Shown: positions 55,371 through 63,711 of the stretch, one piece after another
Numbering within the stretch: the stretch's first letter is position 1
How the letters are laid out: each line of letters opens with the position of its first letter
Assembly: GCA_036763105.1 (NCBI GenBank)
Contig: JBAIYS010000005.1
Coordinates: 113,476 to 177,475, forward strand
Reading direction: 5' to 3'
Length of the DNA stretch: 64,000 bases
Origin: Peptococcaceae bacterium 1198_IL3148
GTDB lineage: Bacteria; Bacillota; Desulfotomaculia; Desulfotomaculales; Desulfohalotomaculaceae
The notes under the pieces: generated by a model
Databases searched by the model: none
Told to the model about the DNA's origin: nothing
What the model saw: the letters and a program-made list of their open reading frames with translations, nothing else
Translations under genes and position numbers: made by a program

Positions 55371-55463
55371 CTCCTTTCCACACCGGGAGGCTTATCGGTT
55401 TCCCAAATAAACCCTATCGTCCTAACAGTCGTAGCTTCAAGCCGTAGACTGGTAGAATCGGAG
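55371..55463 (-). promoter_or_regulatory. Moco/Tuco-type riboswitch aptamer (copy C, distal)
   Basis: CTCCGATT (55463) to GGAAAGGAG (55371), with the same core as copy B but a covarying variable arm. It is the first of two complete aptamer-terminator units in series. Confidence 0.75.
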
Positions 55464-55495
55464 TAATATGATATTTTTGATTCGTATTACTATAT

Positions 55496-55525
55496 ATATT
55501 AGTACCTTTGTAATCGCTTAGTCAA
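55496..55525 (-). promoter_or_regulatory. Promoter of the tandem-riboswitch / molybdenum operon
   Basis: -35 TTGACT (55525-55520), 18-base spacer, -10 TAATAT (55501-55496) at the end of the 139-aa gene. Transcription would start about 25 bases before aptamer C. Confidence 0.6.
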
Positions 55526-55918
55526 CACAAAATTTAAATTATTTTTACAAATCAGTTGACAATTGTTGTTTTTGTCTTTAACTACATATATTCCTGGTCG
55601 TGGATATACAGAACTCTGTAAATAATTTTTGAGCAATAGGTCAATAATTTTCTGTCGTTGAGTTTTTAGCCTGACATCACTTTTATAGAAAAATGATACC
55701 GCAATGGCACCCTTTACATGACCATACTCTTTTCTCAATAACAACCCTTGATCAGCAAAAGAAGAAAATTCTAAATACATGTCAAAAACTCTATCGCTGT
55801 AATCTCCCAAAGCACAGGCAATATTCTTTATTGCCTCTTCCCCTTCGCTGTATAGGCCCACAGCTTCTCCGGGACAAAAACTGACCAACAACTTGCCCAA
55901 TTTCTCTGATACCAACAA
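55499..55918 (-). CDS. Orphan 139-aa protein behind its own riboswitch
   Basis: Function not recognised. TTG 55918 lies 7 bases after AAAGGAG, which is also the last strand of aptamer D. The sequence is predicted alpha/beta with a hydrophilic C-terminus (GIYVVKDKNNNCQLICKNN); no signal peptide or metal motif is evident. Placement between a Moco-type aptamer and the tandem-controlled molybdenum operon suggests a role in molybdate/tungstate or molybdopterin handling, by context only. Confidence 0.72.
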   Translation of the reverse strand: MLVSEKLGKLLVSFCPGEAVGLYSEGEEAIKNIACALGDYSDRVFDMYLEFSSFADQGLLLRKEYGHVKGAIAVSFFYKSDVRLKTQRQKIIDLLLKNYLQSSVYPRPGIYVVKDKNNNCQLICKNNLNFVLTKRLQRY

Positions 55919-55925
55919 TTATTCG

Positions 55926-56027
55926 CTCCTTTCCAAACGGGAGGCTAGCTCGTTTCCAAACTAACCCTAACGGCCAGTAAACCTTAGTATTTACATAAGT
56001 ACTTACCTTAGGCATAAAGGCTCGGAG
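55926..56027 (-). promoter_or_regulatory. Moco/Tuco-type riboswitch aptamer (copy D) masking the ribosome site
   Basis: CTCCGAGCC (56027) to GGAAAGGAG (55934-55926), with a long extra arm (56015-55970). No terminator follows; instead the closing GGAAAGGAG is the Shine-Dalgarno sequence of the 139-aa gene, so ligand-stabilised pairing with CTCC would block translation. Confidence 0.75.
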
Positions 56028-56077
56028 TTTTTAATTAGTTGTACTATTAATTTGACAGTATATTCAATAACATATTA

Positions 56078-57256
56078 CTATTCTTGGCCATTGATAAAAA
56101 TAACTTTAGCAACGCCGGTTGATTTAGCGTCGGCTTGCTCTTGGGTGGAGGCGCTAAGGGCTAATTTTACCTTTAAACCCTGGGCTCTAAGGGTTTGGGC
56201 CTTTTTCACTGCGGCAGATAAAAAGCCAGATTGCCAGGCCACCAGCACATCCACGGTATCTTCCTTTGCCGGACCCTGTTGTTTTTCATTGGCCACCAAT
56301 AATTGATCAATGCTTAGGGCAAAGCCAGTGGCCGGTAAATTAGAACCAAAGTGTCCTAGCAAATGGTCATATCTACCGCCACCGCAAATGGGAAAGCCCA
56401 AGGACAATGTATATCCTTCAAAAACCACTCCAGTGTAATAATCCAATTTCAACAGCAATCCCAAGTCGATGGCCACTTTATGTTGGACACCATAGCTGGT
56501 GAGGGTATTATATACTTGCTTCAAATTATTGAGCGCAGCCATGGTTTCTTCATTATCCAACAACTGGGCAGCCTGATTTATCACCTCGGGGCCACCCCTC
56601 AATGACATTAGACTGGTAAGCCGCCTTTGATCCGCCGGAGACAGGTCGGTGGCTGACAACTGTTCAGTTAACTTTACAAAGTCTTTATTGCCCACCGCAG
56701 CTTTAATTGTTTCCACTTGTGCTTCAGGTAAATTAAATTCTTTCATCAGTGAATGGAACAGGCCGACATGGCCCAGACTTAAGCGGAAATCTTGCAACCC
56801 ACAAACTTGCATCGCTTCAACGGCCAACGCAATGGCCTCAGCATCAGCCGCTGGCCCGGAGGCACCCAGTATTTCTACGCCCGCTTGATAGATTTCCCGC
56901 TGTCTGCCCACCAGTGGTTCCTCATAGTTAAAAGCATGGGACAAGTAGTACAGACGCAAAGGAAAATCCACATTGCGCATCCTGGTGGATACCAACCGGG
57001 CGATGGGACGAGTCATATCCGGTCTCATGGCCATCAAATGACCCTGACGGTCTAGGAATTTATACAGTTTATCATCATCGCTGGTGCCTGAGGTTAGATT
57101 TTCAAAGTACTCAAAGGTGGGGGTAACCACCTCTTGATAGCCCCACTTTTCTACCAGGTCTGCAAAGCTTTGTTCCATTTGTCTTTTTCGTTTAGCCTCT
57201 GCAGGTTGCAAATCCCTTACTCCATCGGGTAGCCTGCCTAATCTAGGTGACGCCAT
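56078..57256 (-). CDS. hisZ: ATP phosphoribosyltransferase regulatory subunit
   Basis: HisRS-like protein without synthetase activity that assembles with short HisG. 392 aa: PDGVRDLQPAEA near the start, motif 2-like RPDMTRPIARL (about 78) and YLSHAFNYEEPLVGRQREIYQ (about 107), and LDYYTGVVFEGY (about 270), while true HisRS aminoacylation residues and the anticodon domain are absent. It is far (19 kb) from the his operon but matches the short HisG there. The upstream TrpR-type regulator gene is 2 bases away. Confidence 0.93.
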   Translation of the reverse strand: MASPRLGRLPDGVRDLQPAEAKRKRQMEQSFADLVEKWGYQEVVTPTFEYFENLTSGTSDDDKLYKFLDRQGHLMAMRPDMTRPIARLVSTRMRNVDFPLRLYYLSHAFNYEEPLVGRQREIYQAGVEILGASGPAADAEAIALAVEAMQVCGLQDFRLSLGHVGLFHSLMKEFNLPEAQVETIKAAVGNKDFVKLTEQLSATDLSPADQRRLTSLMSLRGGPEVINQAAQLLDNEETMAALNNLKQVYNTLTSYGVQHKVAIDLGLLLKLDYYTGVVFEGYTLSLGFPICGGGRYDHLLGHFGSNLPATGFALSIDQLLVANEKQQGPAKEDTVDVLVAWQSGFLSAAVKKAQTLRAQGLKVKLALSASTQEQADAKSTGVAKVIFINGQE

Positions 57257-57258
57257 TT

Positions 57259-57594
57259 CTATCTCTCCTGTTCGTCCAATGGTTTTTCTGAACCATTTTG
57301 CTGCTTCGCTAAACGCTGTAACGCCAACTTATAACCATCGGCACCGTAATTTAAACAGCGTTTTACTCGGCTGATGGTGGCTGTGCTGGCCCCGGTTTTA
57401 GCCGCTATATCACCGTAAGTGCGGTTGGCTTGCAGCATTTTAGCCACTTCCAATCGTTGGGCCAATGCATGTAGTTCAGAAACAGTACATATATCTTCAA
57501 AGAAACGATAACAATCATCTATATTTTCTAACGTTAGTATCGCTTCAAACAACCGATCATTTAAAGGTTGTTTCAATTTGCCTTGGTATTCCAT
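57259..57594 (-). CDS. TrpR/YerC-family DNA-binding regulator (probable his regulator)
   Basis: 111-aa TrpR-like helix-turn-helix protein: LTLENIDDCYRFFEDICTVSELHALAQRLEVAKML, then the HTH YGDIAAKTGASTATISRVKRCLNYG (about 62-86), the YerC/YecD signature. ATG 57594 follows GGGGGGATAG. Fused in operon with hisZ (2-base gap). TrpR-family proteins of this type are proposed histidine regulators in Firmicutes (called HisR in regulon reconstructions), and the palindrome in the his promoter is a candidate site. Confidence 0.85.
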   Translation of the reverse strand: MEYQGKLKQPLNDRLFEAILTLENIDDCYRFFEDICTVSELHALAQRLEVAKMLQANRTYGDIAAKTGASTATISRVKRCLNYGADGYKLALQRLAKQQNGSEKPLDEQER

Positions 57595-57774
57595 TTCTAT
57601 CCCCCCAATGATCTTATTATTTCCGCAATTCGACGTTTATGATATAAAATCCTTTAATACGTTAAAAAAAGAAAGTGGCTGTTTAAAAAGTATGCTTGCA
57701 GTTAGCACTTTGCTACTCTTTTACATATATATGTTAATAAATGATTTATCAATACCGAACTGGAGGAAAACAAA

Positions 57775-58272
57775 ATGATACCTATAGCCATTGCACACTT
57801 AAAGGGAGGTCCATTGGCACCTAATATCAGAGGCATTGTGCGTTTTTACCGGGTACCTGATGGCACTTGGGTTTGTGTCGAGGTAACCGGCTTGCCCAAA
57901 TATCAGCCTGCCACCAACCATCAGCAACCCATTGGTCCCCATGGTTTTCATATTCATCAGTTTGGAAAATGTGAAGTGGGGTCACCCAATGATCCATTCC
58001 AAGCTGCCGGCGGCCATTGGAATCCCACTAACCAACCCCACGGCAATCATGCCGGAGACTTTCCAGTGTTATTTTCTAACAACGGTAAAGCAAAAATGTG
58101 TTTTTTGACCAATAAATTCGAGCCCAAAGAGGCCATTGGTAAAGCAGTGATCATTCATCAAAACCCAGACGATTACCGCTCGCAACCAGCAGGCGATGCC
58201 GGCAAAAGATTAGCCTGTGGAGTAATTAGAGCTTACAACCAATGCCCCCATTGTGGCAAAAGAATACCGTAG
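57775..58272 (+). CDS. Cu/Zn superoxide dismutase-like protein, no signal peptide
   Basis: SodC-fold protein of 165 aa that dismutates superoxide if metallated. All metal ligands are present: H59, H61 and H128 plus bridging H81 (copper side), H81, H89 or H92 and D95 (zinc side), and the C66-C148 disulfide pair; the stretch GGHWNPTNQPHGNHAGD is diagnostic. There is no signal peptide or lipobox, unlike most bacterial SodC, so a cytoplasmic location is implied, and a terminal CPHCGKR adds a CxxC pair. ATG 57775 follows GGAGG. Divergent from the his regulator gene. Confidence 0.88.
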   Translation: MIPIAIAHLKGGPLAPNIRGIVRFYRVPDGTWVCVEVTGLPKYQPATNHQQPIGPHGFHIHQFGKCEVGSPNDPFQAAGGHWNPTNQPHGNHAGDFPVLFSNNGKAKMCFLTNKFEPKEAIGKAVIIHQNPDDYRSQPAGDAGKRLACGVIRAYNQCPHCGKRIP

Positions 58273-58280
58273 CATGCATA

Positions 58281-58311
58281 AAGGCTAGTAAATTTAGGAT
58301 TTACTAGCCTT
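58281..58311. terminator. Bidirectional terminator after the SOD gene
   Basis: Perfect 13-bp stem AAGGCTAGTAAAT (58281-58293) / ATTTACTAGCCTT (58299-58311) with a 5-base loop. Confidence 0.85.
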
Positions 58312-58314
58312 AAT

Positions 58315-58728
58315 TTATAATACTTTATTTACTATTGCCCTAACAAATGCTTGGGAGTCAGCTAAACTTTCTTTCATAATTGCATATACTTCTCTGTCAT
58401 CCACTTCTTGGTAAAGATGAACTATTCGGTTACGAAACTTTGCCATTTTAATAAAGGTTGTTTCTTTTTCTTTAGGTAAAATACCCTGATCCACTAAAAT
58501 AACAAAGGCTTCTGCATAGGTTTTGGGAGCTTTATAACGTTCTCTAGCAATTATGTCTAATTCCTCTCTCTAACCGATCTGCACATCTGGCAGAAAAATA
58601 ACACCTAAATCTATATCACTGTATGCGGTTTGATATTCGCTGCTGCCATAGGAGCCAAATATGTAAACCGCAGCTATATTTTTTCTGTTTTGTAGCACTT
58701 GTTTTAACTTGGGAATTAAGGCTTCCAT
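58315..58728 (-). pseudogene. MntA-HepT remnant: fused and stopped toxin-antitoxin pair
   Basis: ATG 58728 opens a nucleotidyltransferase N-terminus (VYIFGSYGSSEYQTAYSDIDLGVIF) that ends at TAG 58572-58570. The same frame then gives the C-terminal half of a HepT protein (ARERYKAPKTYAEAFVILVD, then FRNRIVHLY with the HEPN R-x4-H) to the stop at 58317. A deletion has joined antitoxin start and toxin end. It is neither a complete antitoxin nor a complete toxin. Confidence 0.82.
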
Positions 58729-58809
58729 CGACACTTTAATCCAACGCCTTTCAGCTTTTTGCCGTTAGTTATATAAAAATACTACCATATAAAGGAAATA
58801 GATGCAACG

Positions 58810-59994
58810 CTAATAGCGGGTCCTAATGGTTTTAGCAAGTCTTTCTAGCCCTTCCAGCATAACTTTAGTTGGGCATGCTATATTCATGCGCTCGTAGCCA
58901 TTACCTTCTTCTCCAAATATATATCCTTCATCAAAGAACAGCAGCGCTTCCTGGTGCATTAGCTTCTCAAGTTCATCATTATCTAAACCCAGGGCATTAA
59001 AATCCAGCCACTGTAAGTAAGTTCCTTCAAGGGGATATACCTTAATCATGGGCATATTTTCTTCAATATACTTTTTAAGTACCAGATGGTTTTTATGAAT
59101 ATGGACTATTAATTGATTTAACCAGTCTTCACATTCTGTATAGGCTAACTCACAGGCTTTATAACCCAGAATGTTTAATGAAAAAAGTCCGGTAGACATA
59201 ATATACTCAGTATACTTCTCCCTTATTTCTTTGTTAGGGATGATAATATTAGACGTATGCAATCCTGCTAAGTTAAAGGTTTTGCTAGGTGCAGTACAGA
59301 CTATCATATTATTTGCCAGCTCGTCAGAAAGACTGGCAAATACAGTATGTTTATAGCCAGGCATTACCAGGTCAAAGTGAATCTCATCAGAAATAATCAG
59401 CACATTATTTTCTAAGCAAATTTCCCCTACCCGGTGCAACTCTTCCTTTGTCCACACTCTGCCCACAGGATTATGGGGACTACAAAATAATAATATTTTA
59501 TTATTGGGATGCTGTGCTTTCTTTGCTAAATCCTCATAGTCTATAACATAGGTTGACCCATTATTTATCAGTGGACTTGTCACCACTTTTCTGTTTTCAT
59601 TTGCCGCAGCTTTAAAAAAAGGATAATAAACAGGGGGCATAATGATGACGCCATCACCTGGTTCTGAAAAAGCCTTTATTGCTGAGTAAAAGGCACTTAC
59701 CACCCCAGGTGTACCAACAATCCATTCAGGCTCTATTTCCCAATGATGTCTTTTTTTCATCCATCCACATACAGCTTTATAGTAGCTTTCTGTCGGCACA
59801 GTATAACCTAGGATTGTAGAATCAAGATATTTTTTTAATCCCTCAATTATTTCCGGTGGATTTTTAATTTCCATATCCGCAACAGAGAAAGGCACGATGT
59901 TTTCTGATAGGTTGGGATTCCATTCCTTCATCTGTTCCCACTTGGTAGAGCCTGTATTTACTCTGTTTAACACCGTTTCAAAATCATACTTCAT
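58810..59994 (-). CDS. patB: MalY/PatB family PLP-dependent C-S lyase/aminotransferase
   Basis: Predicted cystathionine beta-lyase or cysteine-S-conjugate lyase. ATG 59994 follows GGGAGG, giving 394 aa. Features: PFSVADMEIKNPPEI (about 33-47), FCSPHNPVGRVW (about 167), SDEIHFDLVMPGYKH (about 200) and Schiff-base Lys in TAPSKTFNLAGLHTSN (about 233), all typical of the MalY/PatB branch. Transcribed alone; no obvious operon partner. Aminotransferase activity cannot be excluded. Confidence 0.9.
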   Translation of the reverse strand: MKYDFETVLNRVNTGSTKWEQMKEWNPNLSENIVPFSVADMEIKNPPEIIEGLKKYLDSTILGYTVPTESYYKAVCGWMKKRHHWEIEPEWIVGTPGVVSAFYSAIKAFSEPGDGVIIMPPVYYPFFKAAANENRKVVTSPLINNGSTYVIDYEDLAKKAQHPNNKILLFCSPHNPVGRVWTKEELHRVGEICLENNVLIISDEIHFDLVMPGYKHTVFASLSDELANNMIVCTAPSKTFNLAGLHTSNIIIPNKEIREKYTEYIMSTGLFSLNILGYKACELAYTECEDWLNQLIVHIHKNHLVLKKYIEENMPMIKVYPLEGTYLQWLDFNALGLDNDELEKLMHQEALLFFDEGYIFGEEGNGYERMNIACPTKVMLEGLERLAKTIRTRY

Positions 59995-60044
59995 ATTTTC
60001 CTCCCAGTAAAATAGCTTTTGTCTATTATATTTTATCACCCTAA

Positions 60045-60086
60045 ATATATTTAAATAAAGAAGACAGCATAACTGCTGTCCTCTTT
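60045..60086 (-). terminator. Terminator of the two-component operon
   Basis: Stem AAAGAGGACAGCA / TGCTGTCTTCTTT (60086-60074 / 60069-60057, one mismatch) followed by an A/T-rich tail on the minus strand. Confidence 0.7.
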
Positions 60087-60087
60087 A

Positions 60088-62298
60088 TTAGTCCCTCGGT
60101 AATGTTATCGTTATTTTAAACAAATCACCATCCACATCTATCTCTAAGCTGCCGTTATGCAAATCCACAATGGATTTAGCAATGGCCAGTCCCAATCCGG
60201 AGCCTTCGGTCTGCCGGGATTTATCACCCCGCTTACATCTTTCAAACAGCTCATTGACATCGTCACCCAGTTCATACTTAGTTATATTCTTAAAAATAAT
60301 TATCACTTTGTCCGGAGCAACGGTCATGGTAATATAAACCCGGGTGTTTTCCATGGCATATTTTAAAATGTTAGCAATTAAGTTATCATATACCCGCCAC
60401 ATTTTTTGCCCATCCACTGTAACGTAGACCGGATGCTCGGGCATTGTCACTCTAAATTGCAACGACGATGCACTGGTTTTTTCATTGTGTTCTGCCAGCG
60501 CTTGCTGTAGTAGCTGCACCAAATCCACCTTTTCTTTAACTAACTCAATGCTGCCACTGGCCATTTTAGAGGCTTCAAACAAATCATCAATCAGTACTTT
60601 TAAACGTTTAGATTTGCGGTCAATAATTTCAATGTAAGCCTGCCGATCTTCCTCTGCTATTTCTGGTTTTTTAAGCAACTCGGTGTAGGTAATAATAGAG
60701 GTCAGCGGTGTGCGCAAATCATGGCTAACATTAGTAATGAGTTCTGTTTTTAACCGTTCGCTCTTGGCCTGTTCAATTTTAGATGTTTTTACACCATACT
60801 TTAACTTGTTAATATTACCTGCCAGCACCGCCAATGGCGATTTGCCTGTCACCGGCAAATCTGGTTCCAGATTGCCTTGGGCCAACTGATTGGTACTAAC
60901 AACAATGCGATTAAAATAACCGGCACGTTTAATAATCAGTATAAATAGTGGTAGACCGATAACTATAAAAGCTGGTGCGTAAATAATAATGATTTTAGGT
61001 TCCACCAACACCGCGGCGGCTCCGCCACCAAAACCAAATACCACCGCCAAAATCAATAATACTTGGGTACCAATGCTACGGATGAGAAAGGCTTCCCTCA
61101 TCCATTGATAGATTCTGTAGGTTAATGTAGTTTGCCAAAGGGCGCTGGAATTAGGACTACCCTTTACCCGATCATATAGCAGTTTAGCCTGAATGACAGT
61201 TAAAGTGACAAAAATAGCGGTAACAATTAAGTCTAATAGTATATTGACAATATAGGTATACAAATTATTATATAGATAAAATGCATAACTATACTGCAAT
61301 CGCATTAACGCGATCAAGCTAAAACCCAGTAAGCCAGCTATGCATACATCTATTGGTAGTCGATTATAGTATTGCTGCCATTTTTCAGTGATATCTGTCG
61401 GTACAATAATAGTTTTTTTCTTATATAGATAAAGACTTAACAGTAAAGCCACCACAGCACAGGACAATTGAATGAAGAAAAGTTTTTGCCTTTGCTGAAA
61501 ATCATGATAGTTGGCCATCACTGCGCCCGCTGCCGGTGCAGATTTAGGTACTACAATTGTGCCAGTTAACATCCGCTCACTATCCCCAATCAGTGGCTGC
61601 ATTAACTGGTCATAACCTAGATAATTATTGCCAACGGATAGATAACCGTGTCTGTCAGAATAACTGCGACTATACAATATATCCTTAGCATTGCCCTTAG
61701 ATAGTAAATCCTTTTCACTGGCAGCCAAATTGGTGTAAAGCTGATTATTGTCAGTATCCTTTAAATGGTACTTAAACTGGATTTTTAGCCGGTTATACTC
61801 TGGGCGGATCTTCTCTAATTCTTTATAATATTCGTCTATCTGTTGCTCTTTTTCTTTGATAACCTTTTGTTTTACATGCTCATCGCTTTTAAAGTTCTCG
61901 GTAATGTCAGCGATCTTAGCATCCCGCTCAGCAATATAAATATCAGCCAGTTCTTGGTTTTGGGCTTGCAGTGCGGCATCAATCTCCGGTTGATATTGGG
62001 CAGTTATATCTTCCCGTTGGGTTGCCAAATCTCCATAGCGATAGCGATGCTCTTTAATTTCCTCTGGGGTAACTTCGATTCTTTCCTTTACCTGTTCTTT
62101 GGGTAGATAGTTAATTTCAAACATGCCTAAGTAAGTAATAAATCGTTGATAATCGCTTTCAAAATAATGGGTTTCAAAATAACTAGCATTAAAGTATTCA
62201 CTTTGGCTTGATAGGGCTGTTAATAAACCACTTAAGCCAAAGGTAAATAATAATAGCCAGGCGCCGATAATGAGTTTATTTTTCAATTTTATATCCAA
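60088..62298 (-). CDS. Sensor histidine kinase
   Basis: 736-aa membrane kinase. One TM at about 8-29 leads into a long, charged, coiled-coil-like extracytoplasmic segment (about 30-270), then several TMs (about 275-295, 315-335, 345-375, 410-430, 435-455), a short linker (about 470-500), HisKA with the phospho-acceptor in NVSHDLRTPLTSII, and a HATPase with N-box (about 650), DVNELFERCKRGDKSR and GSGLGLAIAKSIV. The many-TM input domain resembles VanS/NtrY-like permissive sensors but I cannot name the signal. It overlaps the response regulator gene by 23 bases. Confidence 0.9.
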   Translation of the reverse strand: MDIKLKNKLIIGAWLLLFTFGLSGLLTALSSQSEYFNASYFETHYFESDYQRFITYLGMFEINYLPKEQVKERIEVTPEEIKEHRYRYGDLATQREDITAQYQPEIDAALQAQNQELADIYIAERDAKIADITENFKSDEHVKQKVIKEKEQQIDEYYKELEKIRPEYNRLKIQFKYHLKDTDNNQLYTNLAASEKDLLSKGNAKDILYSRSYSDRHGYLSVGNNYLGYDQLMQPLIGDSERMLTGTIVVPKSAPAAGAVMANYHDFQQRQKLFFIQLSCAVVALLLSLYLYKKKTIIVPTDITEKWQQYYNRLPIDVCIAGLLGFSLIALMRLQYSYAFYLYNNLYTYIVNILLDLIVTAIFVTLTVIQAKLLYDRVKGSPNSSALWQTTLTYRIYQWMREAFLIRSIGTQVLLILAVVFGFGGGAAAVLVEPKIIIIYAPAFIVIGLPLFILIIKRAGYFNRIVVSTNQLAQGNLEPDLPVTGKSPLAVLAGNINKLKYGVKTSKIEQAKSERLKTELITNVSHDLRTPLTSIITYTELLKKPEIAEEDRQAYIEIIDRKSKRLKVLIDDLFEASKMASGSIELVKEKVDLVQLLQQALAEHNEKTSASSLQFRVTMPEHPVYVTVDGQKMWRVYDNLIANILKYAMENTRVYITMTVAPDKVIIIFKNITKYELGDDVNELFERCKRGDKSRQTEGSGLGLAIAKSIVDLHNGSLEIDVDGDLFKITITLPRD

Positions 62299-62968
62299 TG
62301 CCCCATACCACCTTTAAATATCTTGGGTTTTTAGGATCAATCTCAATTTTCTCCCTAATTTTTCGAATATGTACTGCCACTGTGTTTTCTGCATTGTAAC
62401 CTGGTTCTTTCCACACCCGTTCATAAATTTCATTAATAGAAAACACGTGGCCAGCATTAATCATTAATAATTCCAGTATTTTGTACTCTGTGGCAGTCAA
62501 CTTCACCACTTCTCCATGGGCGGTGACTTCCTTTGCCGACTGATTCAGCGTGAGGCCGTTAACATTAATCACCTTCTCGATGCCGTCATAGGTGCCTAGT
62601 TTTACATACCTTCTTAGTTGTGATTTTACCCGCGCAATTAACTCTAAAGGATTAAAGGGTTTAGTGACATAATCATCGGCACCCACCTGCAGTCCCAATA
62701 TTTTATCGGTATCTTCAATTTTAGCGCTGAGAATAATTATCGGAATGTTTTTCTGCTCACGGATTTTAAAAGTGGTAGCGATCCCATCCAAACGGGGCAT
62801 CATCACATCTAAGATAATTAAATGGATTTCATGTTCATGTAGCTTTTCAATGGCATCAACGCCATCCTTTGCTTTAATTACTGTGATCCCTTCATTTTTT
62901 AGGTATATTTCAATTACATCTCTAATTTCCTTTTCATCATCAACCACCAATACATTATAGTTATCCAT
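62276..62968 (-). CDS. OmpR/PhoB-family response regulator
   Basis: 230 aa from ATG 62968 (GGGGG upstream). Receiver with DDE (10-12), phospho-acceptor D54 in LIILDVMMPRLDG, T/S and K in ILSAKIEDTD and YVTKPF; C-terminal winged helix (about 130-228) with EYKILELLMINAGHV and VWKEPGYNAENTVAVHIRKIREKIE, VanR-like. First gene of the pair; targets are not apparent in the window. Confidence 0.95.
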   Translation of the reverse strand: MDNYNVLVVDDEKEIRDVIEIYLKNEGITVIKAKDGVDAIEKLHEHEIHLIILDVMMPRLDGIATTFKIREQKNIPIIILSAKIEDTDKILGLQVGADDYVTKPFNPLELIARVKSQLRRYVKLGTYDGIEKVINVNGLTLNQSAKEVTAHGEVVKLTATEYKILELLMINAGHVFSINEIYERVWKEPGYNAENTVAVHIRKIREKIEIDPKNPRYLKVVWGIGYKIEK

Positions 62969-63065
62969 GTTCCAACCCCCTTTCCAGTGCATATTTTATC
63001 TTAACACTGTCTCAAGTATAAAGGGTAATTCTTAACATCCGGTCAATATAAATCTTAAGACTTTC

Positions 63066-63293
63066 TTAATATCCTAACTTGGTGGCCCTGATAAATGTGC
63101 TTAACATGGGCACTGGCCAGTATAGTAAAGTAAAAATGCTGTCAATTTGACAGCTTTTAATTGCCCGAATTACATTAAGGGTAACTTTCGTAACACTACC
63201 ATTTGCAAACATACACCCCACCGCCGCAGTCAACACATGCTCAAAGATATTAATTAATAAATCCCCATAGCCTTCGTGGTATCCATAAAGCAA
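63066..63293 (-). CDS. Uncertain short ORF before the rRNA operon
   Basis: A 75-aa frame from TTG 63293 with a weak GAGG site; upstream the frame is closed by a TAG. The sequence is mildly hydrophobic (INIFEHVLTAAVGCMFANG) and not recognised. It may be a gene fragment or not translated. Confidence 0.3.
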   Translation of the reverse strand: MLYGYHEGYGDLLINIFEHVLTAAVGCMFANGSVTKVTLNVIRAIKSCQIDSIFTLLYWPVPMLSTFIRATKLGY

Positions 63294-63340
63294 ATGATGA
63301 ATATCCTCGGCCGCTATGATAGCCTATCACTTTATAACGC

Positions 63341-63370
63341 AAAAAACCACTGGGTAACTACCCAGTGGTT
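63341..63370 (-). terminator. Terminator of the rRNA operon
   Basis: Stem AACCACTGGGTA / (A)CCCAGTGGTT region (63345-63356 / 63360-63370) with T6 at 63346-63341 on the minus strand, about 11 bases after the 5S gene. Confidence 0.85.
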
Positions 63371-63381
63371 TAAAAATTAAT

Positions 63382-63494
63382 TCTGGCGGCGACCTACTCT
63401 CCCAGGGATAAACCCAAGTACCATCGGCCCTGCAGAGCTTAACTTCCGTGTTCGGTATGGGAACGGGTGTACCCTCTGCGGCAAAGCCACCAGA
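63382..63494 (-). rRNA. rrf: 5S ribosomal RNA
   Basis: Minus strand reads TCTGGTGGCTTTGCCGCAGA..., with the invariant internal CCCATACCGAACACGGAAGT (loop B/C region) and a 3' GTCGCCGCCAGA that pairs with the 5' end. Length about 113-117 nt. Ends are set by the terminal stem. Confidence 0.93.
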
Positions 63495-63539
63495 AAAACT
63501 TATTTTCAATTTACATTCATCATTCCATGCAAAGCCTTT

Positions 63540-63649
63540 TGTAGGGGTTCGATTCATCGATCCCGTAAAGAGTAACATTTGCACATTGCAAAACAGTGTA
63601 ATCTAACAACCAACGTTTCGTTTGTGGGCGCGATAAATCGGCCCCTACA
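63540..63649. repeat. Inverted-repeat element in the 23S-5S spacer
   Basis: TGTAGGGG-type ends face each other: 63540-63565 on the plus strand and 63626-63649 on the minus strand share TGTAGGGG(..)CGATT(T/C)ATCG, bounding about 110 bases. A MITE-like or REP-like insertion in the rRNA spacer is likely. Confidence 0.5.
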
Positions 63650-63711
63650 TTGTTTGTTGTTACATCATAATTGTTCCTTCAAAACTGAACAGCGATTTAA
63701 GAAAAGCTTTA

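Noticed and set aside
55203..55463. Cyclic-di-GMP (GEMM) or magnesium riboswitch as the identity of the repeated element
   Set aside because: The conserved CUCCG...AGGGUU...GGAAAC...GCCUCCC...GGAAAGGAG skeleton and the downstream Moco genes do not match those classes.
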